DNA from: Pseudomonas sp. URMO17WK12:I11
Lineage (GTDB): Bacteria; Pseudomonadota; Gammaproteobacteria; Pseudomonadales; Pseudomonadaceae
Length of the DNA stretch: 64,000 nt
NCBI RefSeq assembly: GCF_007677725.1
Contig: NZ_VEDF01000004.1
Span: 124,001 to 188,000, forward strand
Direction: 5' to 3'
The translations under genes and the position numbers were made by a program. Positions within the stretch are counted from its first letter, which is position 1; each line of letters starts with the position of its first letter. Under the pieces are notes generated by a model. It saw only the letters and a program-made list of their open reading frames with translations. It was not told where the DNA came from and did not search any database. Shown in pieces: positions 55,931-64,000 of the stretch.

Positions 55931-56312
55931 GGGGCAACTCAGGCCGGATCAGGCGGGTGTAAAGCAGATTACCTCGAGCGTATCTCCCCTGCCCCAGCGC
56001 CCGTGCGCCGCTCGCTGATCCAGCGACTGACCTGTTGCTTCAATTCGGCCGACAATAATCGGCTAATTGCCATCGTTTAACGACCATTTCCTGACAGATC
56101 CGTCAGAAAACGACGATTTACCAGGCATTGTTTTTACATTGAATGACTGGTCAATATTAGTGGCCATATGGCATCATCGAAATCAAAAACGCATTCGCGA
56201 GGGTGAGGCACACATCTAAATCCGCAGCGCATCGAGAGCTTGGCACCACCCCGGTGACCCGGCCTTTCGTCCATGCTCTTGACGCCTGCACGCCAACGTC
56301 AAGGAGCAATCG
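55931..56312. other. gap before the chemoreceptor gene, two inverted repeats
   Basis: No gene is seen. GCCGA-N6-TCGGC at 56048-56063 could end the AraC transcript. A second repeat, TTTCCTGAC (56087-56095) and GTCAGAAAA (56102-56110), has one mismatch and may be an operator or terminator. An AT-rich stretch near 56130-56190 probably holds the chemoreceptor promoter; AAGGAG for that gene is at about 56300. Confidence 0.5.
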
Positions 56313-57938
56313 ATGCACTTAAGGAATATGAAGATCGGCACCCGTGCCACCAGCGTGTTCGCCCTCTTGGGCCTGCTGGTCTTGGCCATGGGCCTGATCG
56401 CGCTCTATGAAACCCAGCAGATGGACGAAGCCACGGACGAAATCCGCGTGACCTGGATGCCCGCGGTGGTGTCGCTCAGCGAAATCAGCACCAACCTCGG
56501 CCGAGCCCGCGCCGTCACGTTGCGCGCCGCGCTCGATGAGAGCCCCAGCGAACGCGCGCGCAGCATCGACATGGTCAAGACCATCAACGATCAGCTCAAG
56601 GCCGGGCTCAAAGCCTACGATGACACGATCATCGACGCCGATGACCGTGCGTTGTTCACGACCTTCCAGGGTGCCTATCAGCAATACCTCGATTTGCAAC
56701 TGCTGGTGCTGCAAGATATCGCGGCCGGCCGCATGCTCGAAGCCAAGCAACAGATCGGCGGACCCCTGTCGCAATACGCCGACACCATGATGAAAACCCT
56801 GGGCGCGCTGATCGCCTACAACGGCAAGGGCGCTGAAGATGCATCGCAACGCAGCAGCGATGTGGCCGACCAGGCCTTTACTGCGGTGCTGGTGGCACTG
56901 GCGGTGATCCTGCTGGCCCTGGCTGGCGTGGCGACCCTGCTTACACGCAGTATCGTGGTGCCGCTGGGCGAGGCCGTCGCCGTCGCGGAACGTGTGGCCA
57001 CTGGCGACCTCACCCAGCAAATTCAAGCCACCGGTCGAGACGAACCAGCACTGCTGCTCGGCGCCTTGAATCGTATGCAGACCAGCCTGCGTGACACCAT
57101 TCGGCAGATCGCTGCGTCTTCCGACCAACTGGCGTCGGCTTCCGAAGAGCTGCACAGCGTGACCGAGGACACCAGCCGTGGCCTGCATCAGCAAAGCGCG
57201 GAGATTGACCAGGCGGCCACCGCCGTCAACCAGATGACCGCGGCCGTCGAAGAGGTGGCCAACAATGCGGTGAGCACCGCGGACGCGTCCAAAGGCGCCG
57301 ACCAGACCACCCGCGACGGTCGCGATCAGGTCAACCAGGCGCTGGCCTCCATCGAGCAATTGGTCAACGACGTGACCGGTACTTCGGTTGAGATCGAGCA
57401 GTTGGCCAACAATGCCAACGAGATCAGCCGGGTGCTGGATGTGATTGGCGCCATCGCCGGGCAAACCAACCTGCTGGCGCTCAACGCCGCCATCGAAGCG
57501 GCCCGCGCCGGCGAGGCCGGACGTGGCTTTGCCGTGGTTGCCGACGAGGTTCGCGCACTGGCCCACCGCACCCAGCAGTCGACGGCCGAGATCGAGCAGA
57601 TGATCGCCGGCATCCAGACCGGCACCGAACGCGCAGTTGCGGCGATGCACAACAGCCGCGGCCGCGCCAATGGCACCCTGGAAGTGGCACAAGGCGCGGG
57701 CGGTGCGCTGCAAGTGATCGCCGAGGCGATCGCCTCGATCAACCAGCGTAACCTGGTGATCGCCAGCGCTTCGGAGGAGCAGGCGCAGGTGGCCCGGGAA
57801 GTGGACCGTAACCTGGTGAACATTCGCGACCTGTCGATGCAGACCTCGGCCGGGGCCAACCAGACCAGCGCGGCGGCTCAGGACCTGTCGCGCCTGGCGG
57901 TAGACCTCAACGCCATGGTCGCGCAGTTCAAGGTCTGA
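56313..57938 (+). CDS. methyl-accepting chemotaxis protein
   Basis: A 541-residue chemoreceptor: helix 1 at about 13-30, a periplasmic four-helix bundle (4HB_MCP, about 31-187), helix 2 at about 190-210, a HAMP domain and the signalling hairpin. The hairpin tip [36 protein letters not shown] sequence is canonical. The 4HB sensor ([22 protein letters not shown]) resembles receptors for small organic acids or amino acids, but the ligand is not predictable. There is no C-terminal CheR pentapeptide. It is a single gene, closed by a hairpin. Confidence 0.93.
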   Translation: MHLRNMKIGTRATSVFALLGLLVLAMGLIALYETQQMDEATDEIRVTWMPAVVSLSEISTNLGRARAVTLRAALDESPSERARSIDMVKTINDQLKAGLKAYDDTIIDADDRALFTTFQGAYQQYLDLQLLVLQDIAAGRMLEAKQQIGGPLSQYADTMMKTLGALIAYNGKGAEDASQRSSDVADQAFTAVLVALAVILLALAGVATLLTRSIVVPLGEAVAVAERVATGDLTQQIQATGRDEPALLLGALNRMQTSLRDTIRQIAASSDQLASASEELHSVTEDTSRGLHQQSAEIDQAATAVNQMTAAVEEVANNAVSTADASKGADQTTRDGRDQVNQALASIEQLVNDVTGTSVEIEQLANNANEISRVLDVIGAIAGQTNLLALNAAIEAARAGEAGRGFAVVADEVRALAHRTQQSTAEIEQMIAGIQTGTERAVAAMHNSRGRANGTLEVAQGAGGALQVIAEAIASINQRNLVIASASEEQAQVAREVDRNLVNIRDLSMQTSAGANQTSAAAQDLSRLAVDLNAMVAQFKV

Positions 57939-57950
57939 GCAGAAACGATC

Positions 57951-57969
57951 GGGGCCGCAGCGCGGCCCC
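57951..57969. terminator. strong hairpin between convergent MCP and NCS1 genes
   Basis: GGGGCCGC and GCGGCCCC form an eight-base perfect stem with a three-base loop, 12 bases after the chemoreceptor stop, followed by TTCGT. Probably works in both directions. Confidence 0.65.
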
Positions 57970-57989
57970 TTCGTACAGCTACCCGGCGC

Positions 57990-59396
57990 TCATTCGTTGA
58001 CGCTGACCACCCGCCCTGCCTTGTCGGCAGCCTTGCCACGGGTCGCCAGGCAATAGTACAGCGGCACCGTCACCAACAAACCGAACAACCACGACAAGTC
58101 AGCCCCTTCGACGAGGTTCGAATAAGGCCCGACATACAGCGAAGTGTTGGCGAACGGCAGCTGCACCAGGATGCCGCAGGCGTAGGCGATGATCGCGTGG
58201 TGATTGAAGCGGCCATAGATGCCGCCGTCGGCACGGAAGATCGAAGCGATGTCGTATTGGCCCTTCTTGATCAGGTAGAAGTCGATCAGGTTGATCGAGG
58301 CCCACGGCACCAGGACCAGCAACAGCGCCAGAATCAGGCCGATGAACTGGCCGATGAAGTCCGCCGAGGCGTTCAGCGCCACCAGCGCGCAACCGACCAG
58401 GATGATCGAGGCGAGCACCACGCGGACCTTGACGCTCGGGGTCCACTCGGCGATGAAGGTCTGGATCGCCGTGACGATGGACAGCACCGCGCCATACAGG
58501 TTGAGCGCGTTGTGGCTGATGATGTTGAGCAGAAACAGTACCATCAGGATCGGGCCCAGCCAGCCGGTAGCCTGCTTCACTGCGTCCATTGCATCAGTGC
58601 CCTGGGGGACGCACAAGACAGCGATGGCGCCAAAGCTGAAGCACAGGATAGTACCCAGCGTCGCGCCGAAATAGGTCGCCCAGAAAGGTTTGGCGATGCC
58701 TACTTCGCGCGGCAGGTACCGCGAATAGTCCGAGGTGTAGGGCGAGAAGCTGATCTGCCAGATGATGCCCAGCGATACCGTGGCGATGAAGCCCGACAGG
58801 TTGAAAGCGCCGCGGCTGAAGAAGTCGGCGGGCAGTTCCTGGACGAACATCATGATGAAGCCGGCCAAAAGCGCCGAGCCCATGACCCAGGTGCCGATGC
58901 GATTGAGGATATGGATGAAGCGGTAGCCGATCACGCCGATGGCCGTGGCGCTCAACGCGCCGATCACAATGGCACTGGGCATCGGCACGCCTGGGGCGAT
59001 GCCGTGAATGGTCTTGCCCGCCAGCACGATGTTGGAAATGAAGAAGCCGACATAGATCAGCGCAGTGAAGAACACGATCAGCAAGGCGCCATAGCGGCCG
59101 AACTGGCCACGGCTCTGCACCATCTGCGGAATGCCCAGCTGCGGTCCCTGCGCAGAGGCCAGGGCGATGAACACGCCCCCGATCAGATGACCCATGACGA
59201 TGGCGACCAGCCCCCACAGCAGGTTCAGCTGAAACACCTGGACCACCATGGCGCCGGTGACGATTGGCAGTGGCGCGATGTTGGTACTGAACCAGAGGGT
59301 GAACAGGTCGCGCGCCTTCCCATGGCGCTCGGCAGGTGGAACGTAATCGACCGTGTGATTCTCGACAAACTGGTGTTGCGACGACGGTTGGGACAT
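57990..59396 (-). CDS. NCS1-family transporter (cytosine/hydantoin permease-like)
   Basis: A 468-residue, 12-helix transporter of the nucleobase:cation symporter-1 family. The N-terminal region (NIAPLPIVTGAMVVQVFQLNLLWGLVAIVMGHLIGG), SAQGPQLGIPQMVQSRGQFGRYGA and SPYTSDYSRYLPREV are typical of CodB-like members. It takes up a nitrogen heterocycle with Na+ or H+. It is divergent from the flavin reductase gene, with a TGGTATTCCA operator candidate before it, so it should import the substrate of the catabolic cluster. Confidence 0.88.
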   Translation of the reverse strand: MSQPSSQHQFVENHTVDYVPPAERHGKARDLFTLWFSTNIAPLPIVTGAMVVQVFQLNLLWGLVAIVMGHLIGGVFIALASAQGPQLGIPQMVQSRGQFGRYGALLIVFFTALIYVGFFISNIVLAGKTIHGIAPGVPMPSAIVIGALSATAIGVIGYRFIHILNRIGTWVMGSALLAGFIMMFVQELPADFFSRGAFNLSGFIATVSLGIIWQISFSPYTSDYSRYLPREVGIAKPFWATYFGATLGTILCFSFGAIAVLCVPQGTDAMDAVKQATGWLGPILMVLFLLNIISHNALNLYGAVLSIVTAIQTFIAEWTPSVKVRVVLASIILVGCALVALNASADFIGQFIGLILALLLVLVPWASINLIDFYLIKKGQYDIASIFRADGGIYGRFNHHAIIAYACGILVQLPFANTSLYVGPYSNLVEGADLSWLFGLLVTVPLYYCLATRGKAADKAGRVVSVNE

Positions 59397-59474
59397 AGGA
59401 TTCAGCTCGAAAGGTCGTTTTTATCGTTGTAAGGAAACCGCATCTAGGCGGCCTCTCAGCTGCGGACCATATTA

Positions 59475-59484
59475 TGGTATTCCA
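59475..59484. promoter_or_regulatory. operator candidate before NCS1 gene
   Basis: TGGTATTCCA differs from the palindrome TGGTATACCA by one base, within ATTATGGTATTCCAA. It lies about 80 bases upstream of the transporter start. Confidence 0.6.
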
Positions 59485-59645
59485 AGCTTTTGACAACACT
59501 GCTCCGCAGGAAAAAACCGCCACTGATCTGCTTTGAACGCCCCTGCGACAAACCGACTCACCGCGCAAAGCCACGGAATTCGTTGCTTTCAGCAATTCAT
59601 CGTGAAAAATCAGCGGTGAAAATTCTGCTTGCAAAATAGGTATTA

Positions 59646-59655
59646 CGGTATACCA
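59646..59655. promoter_or_regulatory. operator candidate before flavin reductase gene
   Basis: CGGTATACCA has a perfect GGTATACC core and shares the flank ATCAGACA with the site at 61481. It lies about 60 bases before the flavin reductase start. Confidence 0.65.
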
Positions 59656-59713
59656 TCAGACACATCAACGATAAAAACCGCGGACCACCGCAGCCTTTTC
59701 AGAGGTACCTTTG

Positions 59714-60199
59714 ATGATCGACGCAACCGTCTACAAGCACGTCCTGGGCTCCTTTCCCTCCGGCGTTACCGTCATCACCACGCTGGACGACGACGGCTCG
59801 GTCGTCGGACTGACTGCCAGCGCTTTTTCCTCCCTGTCGATGGACCCGCCGCTGGTGCTGTTCTGCCCCAACTACAGCTCCGACTCCTACCCTGTACTGA
59901 TCAAGCAAAAGCGCTTCGCCATCCATCTGCTTTCCGGTGAACAGCAGGCTGAAGCCTATGCTTTCGCAAAAAAAGGCAAGGACAAGGCCACGGGTATCGA
60001 GTGGACACTGAGCGCGCTGGGCAACCCGATCCTGGCTGGCGCCACCGCCGTCATCGAGTGCGAACTGTGGCGTGAATATGAAGGTGGCGACCACGCCATC
60101 ATGGTCGGCAAGGTGCACAACCTGATCGTACCCGAGCAGGCGCCACGGCCGATGATCTATTGCCGCGGCAAGATGGCCAGCCTGCCGGCCTTTGCCTGA
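59714..60199 (+). CDS. flavin reductase (RutF/HpaC type)
   Basis: A 161-residue FMN-binding split-barrel flavin reductase: YKHVLGSFPSGVTVITTLDDDGSVVGLTASAFSSLSMDPPLVLFC is the family signature, followed by FAIHLLSGEQQ and GDHAIMVGKVHNL. It would give reduced FMN to the luciferase-like oxygenase that follows. The start is the ATG at 59714, eight bases after AGAGG, rather than the adjacent TTG. First gene of its transcription unit. Confidence 0.9.
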   Translation: MIDATVYKHVLGSFPSGVTVITTLDDDGSVVGLTASAFSSLSMDPPLVLFCPNYSSDSYPVLIKQKRFAIHLLSGEQQAEAYAFAKKGKDKATGIEWTLSALGNPILAGATAVIECELWREYEGGDHAIMVGKVHNLIVPEQAPRPMIYCRGKMASLPAFA

Positions 60200-60273
60200 A
60201 GCCCATTGTCAATCGAGACACCTGGTGCCGCCTGCGCGGTACCAGACACTTTCAAGCGTTGAGGAAAAGCCCC

Positions 60274-61314
60274 ATGAAATTTTCGTTGTTCGTGCACATG
60301 GAACGTTGGGATGAACAGGTCAGCCACCGCCAGCTGTTCGAAGACCTGACCGAACTGACCCTGATGGCCGAGAACGGTGGTTTCAGCACGGTATGGATCG
60401 GCGAACACCACGCCATGGAATACACCATCTCGCCAAGCCCGATGCCGCTGCTGGCGTACCTCGCCGCCCGCACCGAGAAGATCCGCCTGGGCGCCGGGAC
60501 GATCATCGCCCCCTTCTGGAACCCCATCCGGGTGGCCGGCGAGTGCGGCCTGCTCGATGTAATCAGTAACGGCCGCATGGAAGTAGGCCTGGCCCGTGGC
60601 GCCTATCAATTCGAATTCGACCGCATGGCTGGCGGCATGCCGGCAACCGACGGCGGCAAGGCTCTGCGCGAGATGGTGCCGGTGGTGCGCAAGTTGTGGG
60701 AAGGCGATTACGCCCATGAAGGCGAGGTCTATAAATTCCCGACCTCGACGAGTGTGCCGAAGCCGTTCAACGCCACTCCACCGATGTGGATCGCCGCGCG
60801 CGATCCGGATTCGCACAATTTTGCCGTGGCCAACGGCTGCAATGTGATGGTCACGCCGCTGATGAAGGGCGACGAAGAAGTGCTGGATTTGAAAAACAAG
60901 TTCCAGGCCGCCTGCGACAACAACCCCGAGGTGCCGCGCCCGCAACTGATGGTGCTGCGTCACACGCATGTGCACAGCCCGGCCGAGCCTGAAGGCTGGA
61001 AGGTCGGCGCCCAGGCGATTTCGCGCTTCTACCGCACCTTCGATGCCTGGTTCGGCAACAAGACCGTGCCGGTCAATGGCTTCCTCGAACCGAGTCCCGA
61101 GTCGAAGTTCGCTGAAGTGCCGGCGTTCCAGCTGGAGAACATCCGCAAGAACACCATGATTGGCACGCCCGAAGAAATCATCGCGCGGATCAAGTACTAC
61201 CAGGAGCTGGGCGTCGACGAATTCAGCTTCTGGTGCGACAACAGCCTGCCGCACGCCGAGAAGAAAAAGTCGCTGGAGCTGTTCATCAAGGAAGTGGTGC
61301 CAGCGTTCGCGTGA
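60274..61314 (+). CDS. luciferase-like (LLM) flavin-dependent monooxygenase
   Basis: A 346-residue bacterial luciferase-family oxygenase. FSLFVHMERWDEQ at the start, FSTVWIGEHHAMEYTISPSPMPLLAYLAARTEKIRLGAGTII, and RMEVGLARGAYQFEF are typical of the (beta/alpha)8 family that uses FMNH2 and O2. The paired flavin reductase makes it a two-component system. The start at 60274 follows GAGGA. It ends before a good terminator, so reductase and oxygenase form a bicistronic unit. Relatives open the rings of uracil (RutA), trigonelline and pyridine; a similar C-N cleavage is inferred. Confidence 0.88.
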   Translation: MKFSLFVHMERWDEQVSHRQLFEDLTELTLMAENGGFSTVWIGEHHAMEYTISPSPMPLLAYLAARTEKIRLGAGTIIAPFWNPIRVAGECGLLDVISNGRMEVGLARGAYQFEFDRMAGGMPATDGGKALREMVPVVRKLWEGDYAHEGEVYKFPTSTSVPKPFNATPPMWIAARDPDSHNFAVANGCNVMVTPLMKGDEEVLDLKNKFQAACDNNPEVPRPQLMVLRHTHVHSPAEPEGWKVGAQAISRFYRTFDAWFGNKTVPVNGFLEPSPESKFAEVPAFQLENIRKNTMIGTPEEIIARIKYYQELGVDEFSFWCDNSLPHAEKKKSLELFIKEVVPAFA

Positions 61315-61329
61315 GACGGTATCGCTCCA

Positions 61330-61355
61330 AAGCCCGCGCAAGCGGGCTTTTTTTT
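61330..61355 (+). terminator. Rho-independent terminator after the monooxygenase gene
   Basis: AGCCCGC (61331-61337) and GCGGGCT (61342-61348) form a seven-base stem with a four-base loop, followed directly by a run of eight T. The best terminator in the window. Confidence 0.9.
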
Positions 61356-61480
61356 AGCTGCAAGGCGCGAATGCCAGGCGCCTGAAGAAGCCTTCTTCCT
61401 GGCTTGCAGCTCGCTGAGAGAGGCCCTTTCGTCTTTGCCGAGAGAGAAATTTTCGGCCACCTCTTGCACAACAAATATTA

Positions 61481-61490
61481 TGGTATACCA
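61481..61490. promoter_or_regulatory. operator before the DUF1185 gene
   Basis: TGGTATACCA is a perfect palindrome, preceded by ATATTA and followed by TCAGACA, as at 59646. It lies 41 bases before the start of the next gene and after a terminator, marking a second promoter. Confidence 0.7.
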
Positions 61491-61530
61491 TCAGACAACA
61501 AGAGCTGATAACCCTCACCAGGAGCCATCC

Positions 61531-62127
61531 ATGAGTTTCGAAATCCGCAAGATCGTCACCTACTCCGAAGAGACCCGCATCGAAGGCGGCAAGGCGACCG
61601 ACAAGCCAGTGACCATGGTCGGCCTGGCTGTGGTCATCAAGAACCCTTGGGCTGGTCGCGGTTTCGTTGACGACCTCAAGCCGGAGATCCGTGCCAACTG
61701 CTCCGCGCTCGGTGCCTTGATGGTCGAACGCCTGACCGCCGCCATCGGCGGTGCCGACAAGATCGAAGCCTACGGCAAGGCTGCCGTGATCGGTGCCGAC
61801 GGCGAGATCGAACACGCCTCGGCCGTGATCCACACCCTGCGTTTCGGCAACCACTACCGTGAAGCGGTCCAGGCCAAGAGCTACCTGAGCTTCACCAACA
61901 AGCGCGGCGGCCCGGGTACCTCGATCCAGATCCCGATGATGCAGAAAGACGACGAAGGCCTGCGCTCGCACTACATCACCCTGGAAATGCAGATCGAAGA
62001 CGCACCGCGTGCCGATGAAATCGTCGTCGTGCTCGGCGCTGCCGACGGCGGCCGCCTGCACCCGCGTATTGGCAACCGCTACATCGACCTGGAAGAACTG
62101 GCTGCCGAAAAAGCCAACGCTCAATAA
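61531..62127 (+). CDS. amino acid synthesis family protein (AA_synth/DUF1185)
   Basis: A 198-residue protein of the AA_synth (DUF1185) family, recognised by KIVTYSEETRIEGGKATDKPVTMVGLAVVIKNPWAGRGF, GAMLMVERLTAAIGG-like and AVIHTLRFGNHYREAV segments. The start is an ATG at 61531 with AGGAG upstream. The biochemical role of the family is unclear to me; the name is historical. It sits as first gene of the second catabolic unit, so it may catalyse or assist a step after ring opening. Confidence 0.8.
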   Translation: MSFEIRKIVTYSEETRIEGGKATDKPVTMVGLAVVIKNPWAGRGFVDDLKPEIRANCSALGALMVERLTAAIGGADKIEAYGKAAVIGADGEIEHASAVIHTLRFGNHYREAVQAKSYLSFTNKRGGPGTSIQIPMMQKDDEGLRSHYITLEMQIEDAPRADEIVVVLGAADGGRLHPRIGNRYIDLEELAAEKANAQ

Positions 62128-62195
62128 CAACAACCAAGACGGGCCGGGGCGTGGCGTGCTTACCCGCCGCGCCCGACCTTCAAGGAGCGCCCTTC

Positions 62196-63029
62196 ATGAT
62201 TCAGCCTGTCGCTGAACGTACACCCGCCGGCACCAGCTACCTGTCTGTCGGCCAGGGCCAACCCGTGGTACTGATCCACGGCGTGGGCCTGAACAAGGAA
62301 ATGTGGGGCGGTCAGATCGTTGGCCTGGCCAGCGGCTACCGCGTCATCGCCTACGATATGCTCGGCCATGGCCAGAGCGCCCTGCCCGCCGCCGATATCG
62401 GCCTGGAGGGGTACGCCGCGCAGCTCGCCGAATTGCTCGACCACCTGCAGATCAGCCAAGCCAACGTGATTGGCTTCTCCATGGGCGGCCTGGTCGCACG
62501 GGCCTTTGCCCTGCACTATCCGCAGCGCCTGTCGGCCCTGGTGGTGCTCAACAGCGTGTTCAACCGCACCCCCGAGCAGAGCGCCGGGGTCATCGCCCGC
62601 GCCGCCCAGGCCGCCGAGCTCGGCCCCGATGCCAACGTCGATGCAGCCCTGGATCGCTGGTTCAGCCGCGAGTACAAGGCCGCCAACCCTGCCCAGGTCG
62701 CCGCCATCCGCCAGGTGCTGGCCAGCAACGACCCGCAGGGCTACCACACCACCTACTCGCTGTTCGCCACCCAGGACATGTATCGCGCCGCCGACCTTGG
62801 CAACATCCAGGTGCCGACGCTGATCGCCACCGGTGAACTCGATTCCGGCTCCACCCCGGCCATGACCCGCCAGCTCGCTGCCTGCATTCCTGGCGCGCGC
62901 AGTGTGGTCCTCGCCGAGCAAAGGCATATGATGCCCGTGGAAGCCCCGCGTGAAGTCAACAAGATGCTGCTGGACTTCCTCGCCCAAGCTCGCAGCCTTT
63001 CCGAATCTGCCAAGGGGATTGTTGCATGA
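62196..63029 (+). CDS. alpha/beta hydrolase (ring-cleavage or amide hydrolase)
   Basis: A 277-residue hydrolase. VVLIHGVGLNKEMWGG carries the oxyanion HG, GFSMGGLVARAFAL holds the nucleophile Ser, and the catalytic His is in EQRHMMPVEAP near the end. AAGGAG lies eight bases ahead of the ATG. It resembles hydrolases acting on ring-opened products or enamides, such as TgnD of the trigonelline pathway (from memory). It overlaps the aldehyde dehydrogenase gene by four bases. Confidence 0.85.
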   Translation: MIQPVAERTPAGTSYLSVGQGQPVVLIHGVGLNKEMWGGQIVGLASGYRVIAYDMLGHGQSALPAADIGLEGYAAQLAELLDHLQISQANVIGFSMGGLVARAFALHYPQRLSALVVLNSVFNRTPEQSAGVIARAAQAAELGPDANVDAALDRWFSREYKAANPAQVAAIRQVLASNDPQGYHTTYSLFATQDMYRAADLGNIQVPTLIATGELDSGSTPAMTRQLAACIPGARSVVLAEQRHMMPVEAPREVNKMLLDFLAQARSLSESAKGIVA

Positions 63030-64000
63030 CCCTCGTTCGTTTCCAGATGTGCATCGATGGCCAGTGGCTCGATGCCCAGAGCGGCAAGACCTTCGATAGT
63101 CTCAATCCGGCCACGGCGCAGGCCTGGGCGCAACTGCCCGATGCCGGCGAAGCCGATGTCGAGCTGGCCGTACAGGCTGCGCAGCGCGCCTTCGACAGCG
63201 CCCAATGGCGCAGCATCAGCGCGACCGCACGCGGCAAGCTGCTGCGCCGCCTGGGTGATCTGATTGCCGAGAACAAGGAACACCTGGCCCAGCTGGAGAG
63301 CCGCGACAACGGCAAGCTGATCCGCGAAACCCGCGGCCAGGTTGGCTACCTGCCAGAATTCTTCCATTACACCGCAGGCCTTGCCGACAAGCTCGAAGGC
63401 GGCACCCTGCCGCTGGACAAGCCTGATCTGTTCGCCTACACCGTGCACGAGCCGATCGGCGTGGTCGCCGGGATCATCCCGTGGAACAGCCCGCTGTACC
63501 TGACCGCGATCAAGCTGGCCCCTGCCCTGGCTGCAGGTAACACCATCGTGCTCAAGCCATCCGAGCACGCCTCGGCTACCATTCTCGAGCTGGCCCGCCT
63601 GGCCCTGGAAGCCGGCTTCCCGGCTGGGGTGGTCAACGTGGTGACTGGCTACGGTCCAAGTACCGGTGCTGCGCTCACCCGCCACCCATTGGTACGCAAG
63701 ATCGCCTTCACCGGCGGCGCCGCCACCGCCCGTCACGTGGTGCGCAGCAGTGCCGAGAACTTCGCCAAGCTGTCGCTGGAGCTGGGCGGCAAGTCGCCGA
63801 ACATCATCTTTGCCGATGCCGACCTGGACAGCGCCATCAACGGCGCGGTAGCGGGCATCTACGCCGCCTCCGGGCAAAGCTGCGTGGCCGGCTCGCGCCT
63901 GCTGGTGCAGGATGAGATCTTCGATGAGTTCGTCGAGCGCCTGATCGCCCGCGCCAAGCGCATCCGCATCGGCAGCCCGCAAGACGACGCCAGCGAAATG
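63026..64000 (+). CDS. NAD(P)+-dependent aldehyde dehydrogenase (truncated by window end)
   Basis: The first 325 codons of an aldehyde dehydrogenase are present; full-length relatives have about 480-500 residues. Visible motifs are IIPWNSPLYLTAIKLAPALAAGN, IVLKPSE (cofactor), ELGGKSPN with general base Glu252, and the nucleophile Cys286 in SGQSCVAGSR. It would oxidise the semialdehyde produced by ring opening. The frame is open to the window edge, and more genes of the cluster, including the regulator, may follow. Confidence 0.9.
   Translation, partial: MTLVRFQMCIDGQWLDAQSGKTFDSLNPATAQAWAQLPDAGEADVELAVQAAQRAFDSAQWRSISATARGKLLRRLGDLIAENKEHLAQLESRDNGKLIRETRGQVGYLPEFFHYTAGLADKLEGGTLPLDKPDLFAYTVHEPIGVVAGIIPWNSPLYLTAIKLAPALAAGNTIVLKPSEHASATILELARLALEAGFPAGVVNVVTGYGPSTGAALTRHPLVRKIAFTGGAATARHVVRSSAENFAKLSLELGGKSPNIIFADADLDSAINGAVAGIYAASGQSCVAGSRLLVQDEIFDEFVERLIARAKRIRIGSPQDDASEM

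Overview
This is a high-GC chromosomal stretch that looks like a fluorescent pseudomonad of the Pseudomonas putida group. The family make-up supports this: an 8-oxoguanine deaminase, a second PBP2, an SH3-domain protein of the TIGR04211 kind, a type 2 ArgC, SsuABC-like transport, and a complete type VI secretion system (T6SS). No rRNA, tRNA, CRISPR array or IS transposase was seen. Identifications come from reading protein motifs and from alignments made by eye, not from searches.

Layout. 1-8.4 kb: housekeeping and transport genes (a Gln/Gly-rich small protein, an ABC exporter, two MFS carriers, a DUF2251-like protein, paired DUF202 membrane proteins, NhaA). 8.4-15.6 kb: 8-oxoguanine deaminase, a PBP2 paralogue, a LysR regulator divergent from an AbrB-type membrane protein, and a cysteine-rich protein of unknown function. 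15.6-46.0 kb: a T6SS locus transcribed entirely on the minus strand from tssB (46.0 kb) down to an ImpA/OmpA fusion gene (15.6 kb). All 13 core genes are present: tssB, C, K, L, hcp, clpV, vgrG, then tssM, A, F, G, J, E. It also has two OmpA-domain proteins and a two-TM accessory protein.

The most interesting part is 26.7-34.3 kb, an AT-richer insert inside the T6SS operon. It holds vgrG (with a C-terminal adaptor domain), a 755-residue putative effector of unknown activity, an SUMF1-fold lipoprotein, a PAAR protein and a secreted protein. Next to it is a second, collapsed copy of the same module: intact PAAR and SUMF1-lipoprotein paralogues beside a fused and frameshifted remnant in which the vgrG N-terminus joins the effector C-terminus. 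Upstream of the remnant lie a degraded tssB 3' end and a diverged copy of the region upstream of tssB. The lipoprotein pair are candidates for immunity proteins, the second being an orphan.

46.7-57.9 kb: SH3 protein, a small exported protein, LysR/argC2, a GNAT protein, and a minus-strand operon for an SsuABC/TauABC-like importer with an acyl-CoA-dehydrogenase-fold flavoprotein. Then come an AhpD-like protein, an AraC regulator and a chemoreceptor. 58-64 kb: a catabolic cluster with an NCS1 transporter divergent from flavin reductase, a luciferase-like monooxygenase, an amino-acid-synthesis (DUF1185) protein, an alpha/beta hydrolase and an aldehyde dehydrogenase cut by the window end. Three copies of a TGGTATACCA-type palindrome precede its three transcription units and point to one regulator. 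The set fits oxidative ring opening of a nitrogen heterocycle, by analogy with trigonelline and pyridine degradation; the substrate is not provable from the sequence.
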